Assembly (NCBI RefSeq): GCF_051014685.1 | Contig: NW_027478600.1 | Coordinates: 496,001 to 560,000, forward strand | Source: Ptiloglossa arizonensis | Lineage: Eukaryota; Arthropoda; Insecta; Hymenoptera; Colletidae | Reading direction: 5' to 3' | DNA length: 64,000 nt | Part shown: in pieces, positions 12,946-26,400 of the stretch | Layout: each line of letters starts with the position of its first letter | Numbering within the stretch: the first letter of the stretch is position 1 | Notes under the pieces: model-generated | Databases searched by the model: none | What the model was told of the DNA's origin: nothing | Seen by the model: the letters and a program-made list of their open reading frames with translations, nothing else | Program-made: the position numbers and the translations under genes

Positions 12946-14944
12946 AAGAAACGCTTGAGAAACTTAAAATTTTCGCAGTTCTGATGCTCGAAACGAATAA
13001 CTAGAACGGCCTAGGGGAGTGGTTCGCATACCGTTGTAATCGGGCGAGTTTCTACTTTCAGGTGCAACAGAAATTTTGCGGATTGGTCAATCCGTTCGCG
13101 AGATATGGCAGTTTGGAAGTAAGAAACGCTTGAGAAACTCAAAATTTTCGCAGCTCTGATGCTCGAAACGAATAACTAGAATGGCCTAGGGGAAAAGTAC
13201 ACATACCGTTGCAATTGGGCGAGTTTCTACTTTCAGATGCAACAGAAATTTTGCGGATTGGTAAATCCGTTCGCGAGATATGGCAGTTTGGAGGTAAGAA
13301 ACGCTTGAGAAACTAAAAATTTTAGCAGTTCTGATGCTCGAAACGAATAACTAGAACGGCCTAGGGTTAAAGTACGCATACAGTTGTAATCGGGCGAGTT
13401 TCTACTTTCAGATGCAACAGAAATTTTGCGGATTGGTCAATCCGTTCGCGCGATACGGCAGTTTGGAGGTAAGAAACGCTTGAGAAACTCAAAATTTTCG
13501 CAGTTCTGATGCTCGAAACGAATAACTAGAACGGCCTAGGGGAATGGTTCGCATACCGTTGTAATCGGGCGAGTTTCTACTTTCAGATGCAACAGAAATT
13601 TTGCGGATTGGTCAATCCGTTCGCGCGATACGGCAGTTTGGAGGTAAGAAACGCTTGAGAAACTTAAAATTTTCGCAGTTCTGATGCTCGAAACGAATAA
13701 CTAGAACGGCCTAGGGGAGTGGTTCGCATACCGTTGTAATCGGGCGAGTTTCTACTTTCAGGTGCAACAGAAATTTTGCGGATTGGTCAATCCGTTCGCG
13801 AGATATGGCAGTTTGGAGGTAAGAAACGCTTGAGAAACTAAAAATTTTCGCAGTTCTGATGCTCGAAACGAATAACTAGAACGGCCTAGGCTGAAAGTAC
13901 GCATATAGTAGTAATCGGGCGAGTTTCTACTTTCAGATGCAACAGAAATTTTGCGGATTGGTCAATCCGTTCGCGCGATACGGCAGTTTGGAGGTGAGAA
14001 ACGCTTGAGAAACTCAAAATTTTCGCAGCTCTGATGCTCAAAACGAATAACTAGAATGGCCTAGGGGAAAAGTACACATACCGTTGCAATTGGGCGAGTT
14101 TCTACTTTCAGATGCAACAGAAATTTTGCGGATTGGTCTATCCGTTCGAGAGATATGGCAGTTTGGAGGTAAGAAACGCTTGAGAAACTCAAAATTTTCG
14201 CAGTTCTGATGCTCGAAACGAATAACTAGAACGGCCTAGGGGAATGGTTCGCATACCGTTGTAATCGGGCGAGTTTCTACTTTCAGGTGCAACAGAAATT
14301 TCGCAGATTGGTCAATCCGTTCGCGAGATATGGCAGTTTGGAGGTAAGAAACGCTTGAGAAACTCAAAATTTTCGCAGCTCTGATGCTCGAAACGAATAA
14401 CTAGAATGGCCTAGGGGAAAAGTACACATACCGTTGCAATTGGGCGAGTTTCTACTTTGATATGCAACAGAAATTTTGCGGATTGGTCTATCCGTTCGAG
14501 AGATATGGCAGTTTGGACGTAAGAAACGCTTGAGAAACTCAAAATTTTCGCAGTTCTGATGCTCGAAACGAATAACTAGAACGGCCTAGGGGAAAAGTAC
14601 TCATACCGTTGAAATCGGGCGAGTTTCTACTTTCAGGTGCAACAGAAATTTTGCGGATTCGTCAATCCGTTCGCGAGATGTGGCAGTTTGGAGGTAAGAA
14701 ACGCATGAGAAACTCAAAATTTTCGCAGTTCTGATGCTCGAAACGAATAACTAGAACGGCCTAGGGGAAAAGTACGCATACTGTTGTAACCGGGCGAGTT
14801 TCTACTTTCAGATGCAACAGAAATTTTGCGGATTGGTCAATCCGTTCGCGAGATATGGCTGTTTGGAGGTAAGAAACGCTTGAGAAACTAAAAATTTTCG
14901 CAGTTCTGATGCTCGAAACGAATAACTAGAACGGCCTAGGGGAA

Positions 14945-15840
14945 AGGTTGGCATACCGTTGTAATCGGGCGAGTTTCTACTTTCAGATGCAACAGAAATT
15001 TTGTGGATTGGTCAATCCGTTCGCGAGATATGGCAGATTGGACGTAAGAAACGCTTGAGAAACTATAAATTTTCGCAGTTCTGATGCTCGAAACGAATAA
15101 CTAGAACGGCCTAGGGGAAAAGTACGCATACCGTTGTAATCGGGCGAGTTTCTACTTTCAGATGCAACAGAAATTTTGCGGATTGGTAAATCCGTTCGCG
15201 AGATATGGCAGTTTGGAGGTAAGAAACGCTTGAGAAACTAAAAATTTTAGCAGTTCTGATGCTCGAAACGAATAACTAGAACGGCCTAGGGTTAAAGTAC
15301 GCATACAGTTGTAATCGGGCGAGTTTCTACTTTCAGATGCAACAGAAATTTTGCGGATTGGTCAATCCGTTCGCGCGATACGGCAGTTTGGAGGTGAGAA
15401 ACGCTTGAGAAACTCAAAATTTTCGCAGCTCTGATGCTCGAAACGAATAACGAGAATGGCCTAGGGGAAAAGTACACATACCGTTGCAATTGGGCGAGTT
15501 TCTACTTTCAGATGCAACAGAAATTTTGCGGATTTGTCTATCCGTTCGAGAGATATGGCAGTTTGGAGGTAAGAAACGCTTGAGAAACTTAAAATTTTCG
15601 CAGTTCTGATGCTCGAAACGAATAACTAGAACGGCCTAGGGGAGTGGTTCGCATACCGTTGTAATCGGGCGAGTTTCTACTTTCAGGTGCAACAGAAATT
15701 TTGCGGATTGGTCAATCCGTTCGCGAGATATGGCAGTTTGGAGGTAAGAAACGCTTGAGAAACTCAAAATTTTCGCAGCTCTGATGCTCGAAACGAATAA
15801 CTAGAATGGCCTAGGGGAAAAGTACACATACCGTTGCAAT
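14945..15840 (+). repeat. Copy of 12320-13215, 15 monomers downstream
   Basis: GAGAAACTATAAAT, GGTAAATCC, AATTTTAGCAG, AGGGTTAAAG, CGATACGGC, CGAGAATGG, ATTTGTCTATCC and GGGGAGTGGTTCGC recur at an offset of 2625 bp (15 monomers). This copy lacks the 1-bp deletion in the GGGG run that its source-like segment has at about 12315, so it was either copied before that deletion or drawn from another, undeleted copy. Confidence 0.75.
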
Positions 15841-18539
15841 TGGTCGAGTTTCTACTTTCATATGCAACAGAAATTTTGCGGATTGGTCTATCCGTTCGAG
15901 AGATATGGCAGTTTGGAGGTAAGAAACGCTTGAGCAACTCAAAATTTTCGCAGTTCTGATGCTCGAAACGAATAACCAGAACGGCCTACGGGAAAAGTAC
16001 GCATACCGTTGTAATCGGGCGAGTTTCTACTTTCAGATGCAACAGAAATTTTGCGGATTGGTCAATCCGTTCGCGAGATATGGCAGTTTGGAGGTAAGAA
16101 ACGCTTGAGAAACTAAAAATTTTCGCAGCTCTGATGCTCAAAACGAATAACTAGAATGGCCTAGGGGAAAAGTACACATACCGTTGCAATTGGGCGAGTT
16201 TCTACTTTCAGATGCAACAGAAATTTTGCGGATTGGTCTATCCGTTCGAGAGATATGGCAGTTTGGAGGTAAGAAACGCTTGAGAAACTCAAAATTTTCG
16301 CAGTTCTGATGCTCGAAACGAATAACTAGAACGGCCTAGGGGAATGGTTCGCATACCGTTGTAATCGGGCGAGTTTCTACTTTCAGGTGCAACAGAAATT
16401 TTGCGGATTGGTCAATCCGTTCGCGAGATATGGCAGTTTGGAGGTAAGAAACGCTTGAGAAACTCAAAATTTTCGCAGCTCTGATGCTCGAAACGAATAA
16501 CTAGAATGGCCTAGGGGAAAAGTACACATACCGTTGCAATTGGGCGAGTTTCTACTTTCATATGCAACAGAAATTTTGCGGATTGGTCTATCCGTTCGAG
16601 AGATATGGCAGTTTGGAGGTAAGAAACGCTTGAGCAACTCAAAATTTTCGCAGTTCTGATGCTCGAAAAGAATAACCAGAACGGCCTACGGGAAAAGTAC
16701 GCATACCGTTGTAATCGGGCGAGTTTCTACTTTCAGATGCAACAGAAATTTTGCGGATTGGTCAATCCGTTCGGGAGACATGGCAGTTTGGAGGTGAGAA
16801 ACGCTTGAGAAACTCAAAATTTTCGCAGTTCTGATGCTCGAAACGAATAACTAGCACGGCCTAGGGGAAAAGTACTCATACCGTTGAAATCGGGCGAGTT
16901 TCTACTTTCAGGTGCAACAGAAATTTTGCGGATTCGTCAATCCGTTCGCGAGATGTGGCAGTATGGAAGTAAGAAACGCTTGAGCAACTCAAAATTTTCG
17001 CAGTTCTGATGCTCGAAACGAATAACCAGAACGGCCTAGGGGAAATGTTCGCATACCGTTGTAATCGGGCGAGTTTCTACTTTCAGATGCAACAGAAATT
17101 TTGCGGATTGGTCAATCCGTTCGCGAGACATGGCAGTTTGGAGGTGAGAAACGCTTGAGAAACTCAAAATTTTCGCAGTTCTGATGCTCGAAACGAATAA
17201 CTAGAACGACCTATGGGAAAAGTATGGATACCATTGTAATCGGGCGAGCTTCTACTTTCAGATGCAACAGAAATTTTACGGATTGGTCAATCCGTTCGCG
17301 AGATATGGCAGTTTGGAGGTAAGAAACGCTTGAGAAACTCAAAATTTTCGCAGTTCTGATGCTCGAAACGAATAACTAGAACGGCCTAGGGGAATGGTTC
17401 GCATACCGTTGTAATCGGGCGAGTTTCTACTTTCAGGTGCAACAGAAATTTTGCGGAATGGTCAATCCGTTCGCGAGATATGGCAGTTTGGAGGTAAGAA
17501 ACGCTTGAGAAACCCAAAATTTTCGCAGCTCTGATGCTCGAAACGAATAACTAGAATGGCCTAGGGGAAAAGTACACATACCGTTGCAATTGGGCGAGTT
17601 TCTACTTTCATATGCAACAGAAATTTTGCGGATTGGTCTATCCGTTCGAGAGATATGGCAGTTTGGAGGTAAGAATCGCTTGAGCAACTCAAAATTTTCG
17701 CAGTTCTGATGCTCGAAACGAATAACCAGAACGGCCTACGGGAAAAGTACACATACCGTTGCAATTGGGCGAGTTTCTACTTTCAGATGCAACAGAAATT
17801 TTGCGGATTGGTCTATCCGTTCGAGAGATATGGCAGTTTGGAGGTAAGAAACGCTTGAGAAACTCAAAATTTTCGCAGTTCTGATGCTCGAAACGAATAA
17901 CTAGAACGGCCTAGGGGAATGGTTCGCATACCGTTGTAATCGGGCGAGTTTCTACTTTCAGGTGCAACAGAAATTTTGCGGATTGGTCAATCCGTTCGCG
18001 AGATATGGCAGTTTGGAGGTAAGAAACGCTTGAGAAACTCAAAATCTTCGCAGCTCTGATGCTCGAAACGAATAACTAGAATGGCCTAGGGGAAAAGTAC
18101 ACATACCGTTGCAATTGGGCGAGTTTCTACTTTCATATGCAACAGAAATTTTGCGGATTGGTCTATCCGTTCGAGAGATATGGCAGTTTGGAGGTAAGAA
18201 ACGCTTGAGAAACTCAAAATTTTCGCAGTTCTGATGCTCGAAACGAATAACTAGAACGGCCTAGGGGAATGGTTCGCATACCGTTGTAATCGGGCGAGTT
18301 TCTACTTTCAGGTGCAACAGAAATTTTGCGGATTGGTCAATCCGTTCGCGAGATATGGCAGTTTGGAGGTAAGAAACGCTTGAGAAACCCAAAATTTTCG
18401 CAGCTCTGATGCTCGAAACGAATAACTAGAATGGCCTAGGGGAAAAGTACACATACCGTTGCAATTGGGGGAGTTTCTACTTTCAGATGCAACAGAAATT
18501 TTGCGGATTGGTCAATCCGTTCGCGAGATATGGCAGTTT

Positions 18540-20850
18540 GGAGGTAAGAAACGCTTGAGAAACTCAAAATTTTCGAAGTTCTGATGCTCCAAACGAATAA
18601 CCAGAACGGCCTAGGGGAAAAGTACGCATACCGTTGTAATCGGGCGAGTTTCTACTTTCAGATGCAACAGAAATTTTGCGGATTGGGCTATCCATTCGCG
18701 AGATATGGCAGTTTGGAGGTAAGAAACGCTTGAGACACTCAAAATTTTCGCAGTTCTGATGCTCGAAACGAATAACTAGAACGGCCTAGGTGAAAAGTAC
18801 GCATACTGTTGTAACCGGGCGAGTTTCTACTTTCAGATGCAACAGAAATTTTGTGGATTGGTCAATCCGTTCGCGAGATATGGCAGTTTGGACGTAAGAA
18901 ACGCTTGAGAAACTCAAAATTTTCGCAGTTCTGATGCTCGAAACGAATAACTAGAACGGCCTAGGGGAAAGGTTGGCATACCGTTGTAATCGGGCGAGTT
19001 TCTACTTTCAGATGCAACAGAAATTTTGTGGATTGGTCAATCCGTTCGCGAGATATGGCAGTTTGGACGTAAGAAACGCTTGAGAAACTAAAAATTTTCG
19101 CAGTTCTGATGCTCGAAACGAATAACTAGAACGGCCTAGGTGAAAAGTACGCATACTGTTGTAACCGGGCGAGTTTCTACTTTCAGATGCAACAGAAATT
19201 TTGCGGATTGGTCAATCCGTTCGCGAGATATGGCAGTTTGGAGGTAAGAAACGCTTGAGAAACTCAAAATTTTCGCAGTTCTGATGCTCGAAACGAATAA
19301 CCAGAACGGACTAGGGGAAAAGTACGCATACCGTTGTAATCGGGCGAGTTTCTACTTTCAGATGCAACAGAAATTTTGCGGATTGGTCAATCCGTTCGCG
19401 AGATATGGCAGTTTGGATGTAAGAAACGCTTGAGAAACTCAAAATTTTCGCAGTTCTGATGCTCCAAACGAATAACCAGAACGGCCTAGGGGAAAGGTTG
19501 GCATACCGTTGTAATCGGGCGAGTTTCTACTTTCAGATGCAACAGAAATTTTGTGGATTGGTCAATCCGTTCGCGAGATATGGCAGTTTGGACGTAAGAA
19601 ACGCTTGAGAAACTAAAAATTTTCGCAGTTCTGATGCTCGAAACGAATAACTAGAACGGCCTAGGTGAAAAGTACGCATACTGTTGTAACCGGGCGAGTT
19701 TCTACTTTCAGATGCAACAGAAATTTTGCGGATTGGTCAATCCGTTCGCGAGATATGGCAGTTTGGAGGTAAGAAACGCTTGAGAAACTCAAAATTTTCG
19801 CAGTTCTGATGCTCGAAACGAATAACCAGAACGGACTAGGGGAAAAGTACGCATACCGTTGTAATCGGGCGAGTTTCTACTTTCAGATGCAACAGAAATT
19901 TTGCGGATTGGTCAATCCGTTCGCGAGATATGGCAGTTTGGATGTAAGAAACGCTTGAGAAACTCAAAATTTTCGCAGTTCTGATGCTCCAAACGAATAA
20001 CCAGAACGGCCTAGGGGAAAAGTACGCATACCGTTGTAATCGGGCGAGTTTCTACTTTCAGATGCAACAGAAATTTTGCGGATTGGTCAATCCGTTCGCG
20101 AGATATGGCAGTTTGGATGTAAGAAACGCTTGAGAAACTAAAAATTTTCGCAGTTCTGATGCTCGAAACGAATAACTAGAACGGCCTAGGGGAAAAGTAC
20201 TCATACCGTTGTAATCGGGCGTGTTTCAACTTTCAGATGCAACAGAAATTTTGCGGATTTGTCTATCCGTTCGCGAGATATGGCAGTCTGGATATAGGAA
20301 ACGCTTGAGAAACTCAAAATTTTCGCAGTTCTGATGCTCGACAAGCATAACTAGAACGGCCTAGGGGAAAAGTACACATACCGTTGCAATTGGGCGTGTG
20401 TATACTTTCAGATGCAACAGAAATTTTGTGGATTGGTCAATCCGTTCGCGAGATATGGCAGTTTGGAGGTAAGAAACGCTTGAGAAACTCAAAATTTTCG
20501 CAGTTCTGATGCTCGAAACGAATAACTAGAACGGCCTAGGGGAATGGTTCTCATACCGTTGTAATTGGGCGAGTTTCTACTTTCAGGTGCAACAGAAATT
20601 TTGCGGATTGGTCAATCCGTTCGCGAGATATGGCAGTTTGGAGGTAAGAAACGCTTGAGAAACCCAAAATTTTCGCAGCTCTGATGCTCGAAACGAATAA
20701 CTAGAATGACCTAGGGGAAAAGTACACATACCGTTGCAATTGGGGGAGTTTCTACTTTCAGATGCAACAGAAATTTTGCGGATTGGTCAATCCGTTCGCG
20801 AGATATGGCAGTTTGGAGGTAAGAAACGCTTGAGAAACTCAAAATTTTCG
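18540..20850 (+). repeat. Distant rearranged copies of the 7.7-9.4 kb block
   Basis: TTTTCGAAG, GGGCTATCCATTCG, CTTGAGACACTC, AGGTGAAAAG, AACGGACTAGG and the CGACAAGCATAAC / GCGTGTGTATAC unit reappear about 11 kb from the 9-mer block. A three-monomer stretch is inserted by local duplication: GGTTGGCATACC through AACGGACTAGG at about 18965 recurs 525 bp later at about 19490. The order then follows the 8.1-9.4 kb segment to TTTTCGAAG at about 20847. Confidence 0.75.
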
Positions 20851-21900
20851 AAGTTCTGATGCTCCAAACGAATAACCAGAACGGCCTAGGGGAAAAGTAC
20901 GCATACCGTTATAATCGGGCGAGTTTCTACTTTCAGATGCAACAGAAATTTTGCGGATTGGGCTATCCGTTCGCGAGATATGGCAGTTTGGACGTAAGAA
21001 ACGCTTGAGAAACTAAAAATATTCGCAGTTCTGATGCTCGAAACGAATAACTAGAACGGCCTAGGTGAAAAGTACGCATACTGTTGTAACCGGGCGAGTT
21101 TCTACTTTCAGATGCAACAGAAATTTTGCGGATTGGTCAATCCGTTCGCGAGATATGGCAGTTTGGAGGTAAGAAACGCTTGAGAAACTCAAAATTTTCG
21201 CAGTTCTGATGCTCGAAACGAATAACCAGAACGGACTAGGGGAAAAGTACGCATACCGTTGTAATCGGGCGAGTTTCTACTTTCAGATGCAACAGAAATT
21301 TTGCGGATTGGTCAATCCGTTCGCGAGATATGGCAGTTTGGATGTAAGAAACGCTTGAGAAACTCAAAATTTTCGCAGTTCTGATGCTCCAAACGAATAA
21401 CCAGAACGGCCTAGGGGAAAAGTACGCATACCGTTGTAATCGGGCGAGTTTCTACTTTCAGATGCAACAGAAATTTTGCGGATTGGTCAATCCGTTCGCG
21501 AGATATGGCAGTTTGGATGTAAGAAACGCTTGAGAAACTAAAAATTTTCGCAGTTCTGATACTCGAAACGAATAACTAGAACGGCCTAGGGGAAAAGTAC
21601 TCATACCGTTGTAATCGGGCGTGTTTCAACTTTCAGATGCAACAGAAATTTTGCGGATTTGTCTATCCGTTCGCGAGATATGGCAGTCTGGATATAGGAA
21701 ACGCTTGAGAAACTCAAAATTTTCGCAGTTCTGATGCTCGACAAGCATAACTAGAACGGCCTAGGGGAAAAGTACACATACCGTTGCAATTGGGCGTGTG
21801 TATACTTTCAGATGCAACAGAAATTTTGTGGATTGGTCAATCCGTTCGCGAGATATGGCAGTTTGGAGGTAAGAAACGCTTGAGAAACTCAAAATTTTCG
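19595..21900 (+). repeat. 8-mer (1400-bp) tandem duplication
   Basis: Positions about 19595-20500 correspond to about 20995-21900 at an offset of 1400 bp. Shared markers are AGGTGAAAAG, AACGGACTAGG, TGGATGTAAG, GCGTGTTTCAAC, CAGTCTGGATATAGG (20285 and 21685), CGACAAGCATAAC and GCGTGTGTATAC. The GGATATAGG form differs from GGATAGAGG in the 7-9 kb copies, so these two are sisters of each other. Confidence 0.8.
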
Positions 21901-22510
21901 CAGTTCTGATGCTCGAAACGAATAACTAGAACGGCCTAGGGGAAAGGTTGGCATACCGTTGTAATCGGGCGAGTTTCTACTTTCAGATGCAACAGAAATT
22001 TTGCGGATTGGTCAATCCGTTCGCGAGATATGGCAGTTTGGAGGTAAGAAACGCTTGAGAAACTCAAAATTTTCGCAGTTCTGATGCTCGAAACGAATAA
22101 CCAGAACGGCCTAGGGGAAAAGTACGCATACCGTTGTAATCGGGCGAGTTTCTACTTTCAGATGCAAGAGAAATTTTGCGGATTGGTCAATCCGTTCGCG
22201 AGATATGGCAGTTTGGAGGAAAGAAACGCTTGAGAAACTCAAAATTTTCGCAGTTCTGATGCTCGAAACGAATAACCAGAACGGCCTAGGGGAAAAGTAC
22301 ACATACCGTTGCAATTGGGCGAGTTTCTACTTTCAGATGCAACAGAAAGTTTGCGGATTGGTCTATCCGTTCGAGAGATATGGCAGTTTGGAGGTAAGAA
22401 ACGCTTGAGCAACTCAAATTTTTCGCAGTTCTGATGCTCGAAACGAATAACCAGAACGGCCTACGGGAAAAGTAGGCATACCGTTGTAATCGGGCGAGTT
22501 TCTACTTTCA

Positions 22511-22530
22511 GATGCAATTTTGCGGATTGG
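22511..22530 (+). other. Monomer with a 6-bp internal deletion
   Basis: The usual CAGATGCAACAGAAATTTTG reads CAGATGCAATTTTG here, so six bases (CAGAAA or an equivalent) are missing. This is the only length change larger than 1 bp found in the window. The loss falls between short AA repeats, which fits replication slippage. I did not see it in any other monomer, so it is private and probably young. Confidence 0.9.
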
Positions 22531-23266
22531 TCAATCCGTTCGCGAGATATGGCAGTTTGGACGTAAGAAACGCTTGAGAAACTCAAAATTTTCGCAGTTC
22601 TGATGCCCGAAACGAATAACTAGAACGGCCTAGGGGAAAGGTTGGCATACTGTTGTAATCGGGCGAGATTCTACTTTCAGATGCAACAGAAATTTTGTGG
22701 ATTGGTCAATCCGTTCGCGAGATATGGCAGTTTGGACGTAAGAAACGCTTGAGAAACTCAAAATTTTCGCAGTTCTGATGCTCGAAACGAATAACTAGAA
22801 CGGCCTAGGGGAAAGGTTGGCATACCGTTGTAATCGGGCGAGTTTCTACTTTCAGATGCAACAGAAATTTTGTGGATTGGTCAATCCGTTCGCGAGATAT
22901 GGCAGTTTGGACGTAAGAAACGCTTGAGAAACTAAAAATTTTCGCAGTTCTGATGCTCGAAACGAATAACTAGAACGGCCTAGGTGAAAAGTACGCATAC
23001 TGTTGTAACCGGGCGAGTTTCTACTTTCAGATGCAACAGAAATTTTGCGGATTGGTCAATCCGTTCGCGAGATATGGCAGTTTGGAGGTAAGAAACGCTT
23101 GAGAAACTCAAAATTTTCGCAGTTCTGATGCTCGAAACGAATAACCAGAACGGACTAGGGGAAAAGTACGCATACCGTTGTAATCGGGCGAGTTTCTACT
23201 TTCAGATGCAACAGAAATTTTGCGGATTGGTCAATCCGTTCGCGAGATATGGCAGTTTGGAGGTAA

Positions 23267-23441
23267 GAAACGCTTGAGAAACTCAAAATTTTCGCAGTTC
23301 TGATGCTCGAAACGAATAACCAGAACGGCCTAGGGGAAAAGTACGCATACCGTTGTAATCGGGCGAGTTTCTACTTTCAGATGCAACAGAAATTTTGCGG
23401 ATTGGTCAATCCGTTCGCGAGATATGGCAGTTTGGAGGTAA
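23267..23441 (+). repeat. Representative near-consensus monomer
   Basis: This 175-bp unit carries the commonest base at nearly every position judged by eye, so it can serve as a reference. Numbering from its first G: GAAAC at 1-5, 12-16 and 43-47; the palindrome AAAATTTT at 19-26; GGCCTAGGGG at 61-70; TACCGTTGTAATCGGGC at 82-98; a second A/T tract at 124-130; an interrupted palindrome at 132-147; TCGCGA at 149-154. GC is about 44% (32 C, 45 G). There are 13 CpG dinucleotides against about 8 expected from base composition. All three forward frames and their reverses are interrupted within one to two units. Confidence 0.9.
23398..23413. repeat. Conserved interrupted palindrome inside the monomer
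   Basis: The 16 bases CGGATTG-GT-CAATCCG form perfect 7-base arms around a 2-base centre, at monomer positions 132-147. The element recurs in many units (for example 482-497). The outer five-base arms CGGAT and ATCCG survive in two commonly changed forms, GGTCTATCC (left family) and GGTCGATCC (right half). Two right-half variants, CAGATTGG and CGGACTGG...AATCCTTTC, do break it. Short dyad symmetries are a reported feature of many centromeric satellites; any protein binding or cruciform role here is inference. Confidence 0.8.
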
Positions 23442-26400
23442 GAAACGCTTGAGAAACTCAAAATTTTCGCAGTTCTGATGCTCCAAACGAATAACCAGAA
23501 CGGCCTAGGGGAAAAGTACACATACCGTTGCAATTGGGCGAGTTTCTACTTTCAGATGCAACAGAAAGTTTGCGGATTGGTCTATCCGTTCGAGAGATAT
23601 GGCAGTTTGGAGGTAAGAAACGCTTGAGCAACTCAAATTTTTCGCAGTTCTGATGCTCGAAACGAATAACCAGAACGGCCTACGGGAAAAGTACGCATAC
23701 CGTTGTAATCGGGCGAGATTCTACTTTCAGATGCAACAGAAATTTTGCGGATTGGTCAATCCGTTCGCGAGATATGGCACTTTGGACGTAAGAAACGCTT
23801 GAGAAACTCAAAATTTTCGCAGTTCTGATGCTCGAAACGAATAACCAGAACGGACTAGGGGAAAAGTACGCATACCGTTGTAATCGGGCGAGTTTCTACT
23901 TTCAGATGCAACAGAAATTTTGCGGATTGGTCAATCCGTTCGCGAGATATGGCTGATTGGAGGTAAGAAACGCTTGAGAAACTCAAAATTTTCGCAGTTC
24001 TGATGCTCCAAACGAATAACCAGAACGGCCTAGGGGAAAAGTACGCATACCGTTGTAATCGGGCGAGTTTCTACTTTCAGATGCAACAGAAATTTTGCGG
24101 ATTGGTTAATCCGTTCGCGAGATATGGCAGTTTGGAGGTAAGAAACGCTTGAGAAACTAAAAATTTTCGCAGTTCTGATGCTCGAAACGAATAACTAGAA
24201 CGGCCTAGGGGAAAAGTACGCATACCGTTGTAATCGGGCAAGTTTCTACTTTCAGATGCAACAGAAATTTTGCGGATTGGTCAATCCGTTCGCGAGATAT
24301 GGCAGTTTGGATGTAAGAAACGCTTGAGAAACTAAAAATTTTCGCAGTTCTGATGCTCGAAACGAATAACCAGAACGGACTAGGGGAAAAGTACGCATAC
24401 CGTTGTAATCGGGCGAGTTTCTACTTTCAGATGCAACAGAAATTTTGCGGATTGGTCAATCCGTTCGCGAGATATGGCAGTTTGGATGTAAGAAACGCTT
24501 GTGAAACTCAAAATTTTCGCAGTTCTGATGCTCCAAACGAATAACCAGAACGGCCTAGGGGAAAAGTACGCATACTGTTGTAACCGGGCTAGTTTCTACT
24601 TTCAGATGCAACAGAAATTTTGGGGATTGGTCAATCCGTTCGCGAGATATGGCAGTTTGGAGGTAAGAAACGCTTGAGAAACTCAAAATTTTCGCAGTTC
24701 TGATGCTCGAAACGAATAACCAGAACGGACTAGGGGAAAAGTACGCATACCGTTGTAATCGGGCGAGTTTCTACTTTCAGATGCAACAGAAATTTTGCGG
24801 ATTGGTCAATCCGTTCGCGAGATATGGCAGATTGGAGGTAAGAAACGCTTGAGAAACTCAAAATTTTCGCAGTTCTGATGCTCCAAACGTATAACCAGAA
24901 CGGCCTAGGGGAAAAGTACGCATACCGTTGTAATCGGGCGAGTTTCTACTTTCAGATGCAACAGAAATTTTGCGGATTGGTTAATCCGTTCGCGAGATAT
25001 GGCAGTTTGGAGGTAAGAAACGCTTGAGAAACTAAAAATTTTCGCAGTTCTGATGCTCGAAACGAATAACTAGAACGGCCTAGGGGAAAAGTACGCATAC
25101 CGTTGTAATCGGGCAAGTTTCTACTTTCAGATGCAACAGAAATTTTGCGGATTGGTCAATCCGTTCGCGAGATATGGCAGTTTGGATGTAAGAAACGCTT
25201 GAGAAACTAAAAATTTTCGCAGTTCTGATGCTCGAAACGAATAACCAGAACGGACTAGGGGAAAAGTACGCATACCGTTGTAATCGGGCGAGTTTCTACT
25301 TTCAGATGCAACAGAAATTTTGCGGATTGGTCAATCCGTTCGCGAGATATGGCAGTTTGGATGTAAGAAACGCTTGAGAAACTCAAAATTTTCGCAGTTC
25401 TGATGCTCCAAACGAATAACCAGAACGGCCTAGGGGAAAAGTACGCATACCGTTGTAATCGGGCGAGTTTCTGCTTTCAGATGCAACAGAAATTTTGCGG
25501 ATTGGTCAATCCGTTCGCGAGATATGGCAGTTTGGATGTAAGAAACGCTTGAGAAACTAAATATTTTCGCAGTTCTGATGCTCGAAACGAATAACTAGAA
25601 CGGCCTAGGTGAAAAGTACGCATACTGTTGTAACCGGGCTAGTTTCTACTTTCAGATGCAACAGAAATTTTGGGGATTGGTCAATTCGTTCGCGAGATAT
25701 GGCAGTTTGGAGGTAAGAAACGCTTGAGAAACTCAAAATTTTCGCAGTTCTGATGCTCGAAACGAATAACCAGAACGGACTAGGGGAAAAGTACGCATAC
25801 CGTTGTAATCGGGCGAGTTTCTACTTTCAGATGCAACAGAAATTTTGCGGATTGGTCAATCCGTTCGCGAGATATGGCAGATTGGAGGTAAGAAACGCTT
25901 GAGAAACTCAAAATTTTCGCAGTTCTGATGCTCCAAACGAATAACCAGAACGGCCTAGGGGAAAAGTACGCATACCGTTGTAATCGGGCGAGTTTCTACT
26001 TTCAGATGCAACAGAAATTTTGCGGATTGGTTAATCCGTTCGCGAGATATTGCAGTTTGGAGGTAAGAAACGCTTGAGAAACTAAAAATTTTCGCAGTTC
26101 TGATGCTCGAAACGAATAACTAGAACGGCCTAGGGGAAAAGTACGCATACCGTTGTAATCGGGCGAGTTTCTACTTTCAGATGCAACAGAAATTTTGCGG
26201 ATTGGTCAATCCGTTCGCGAGATATGGCAGTTTGGATGTAAGAAACGCTTGAGAAACTAAAAATTTTCGCAGTTCTGATGCTCGAAACGAATAACCAGAA
26301 CGGACTAGGGGAAAAGTACGCATACCGTTGTAATCGGGCGAGTTTCTACTTTCAGATGCAACAGAAATTTTGCGGATTGGTCAATCCGTTCGCGAGATAT

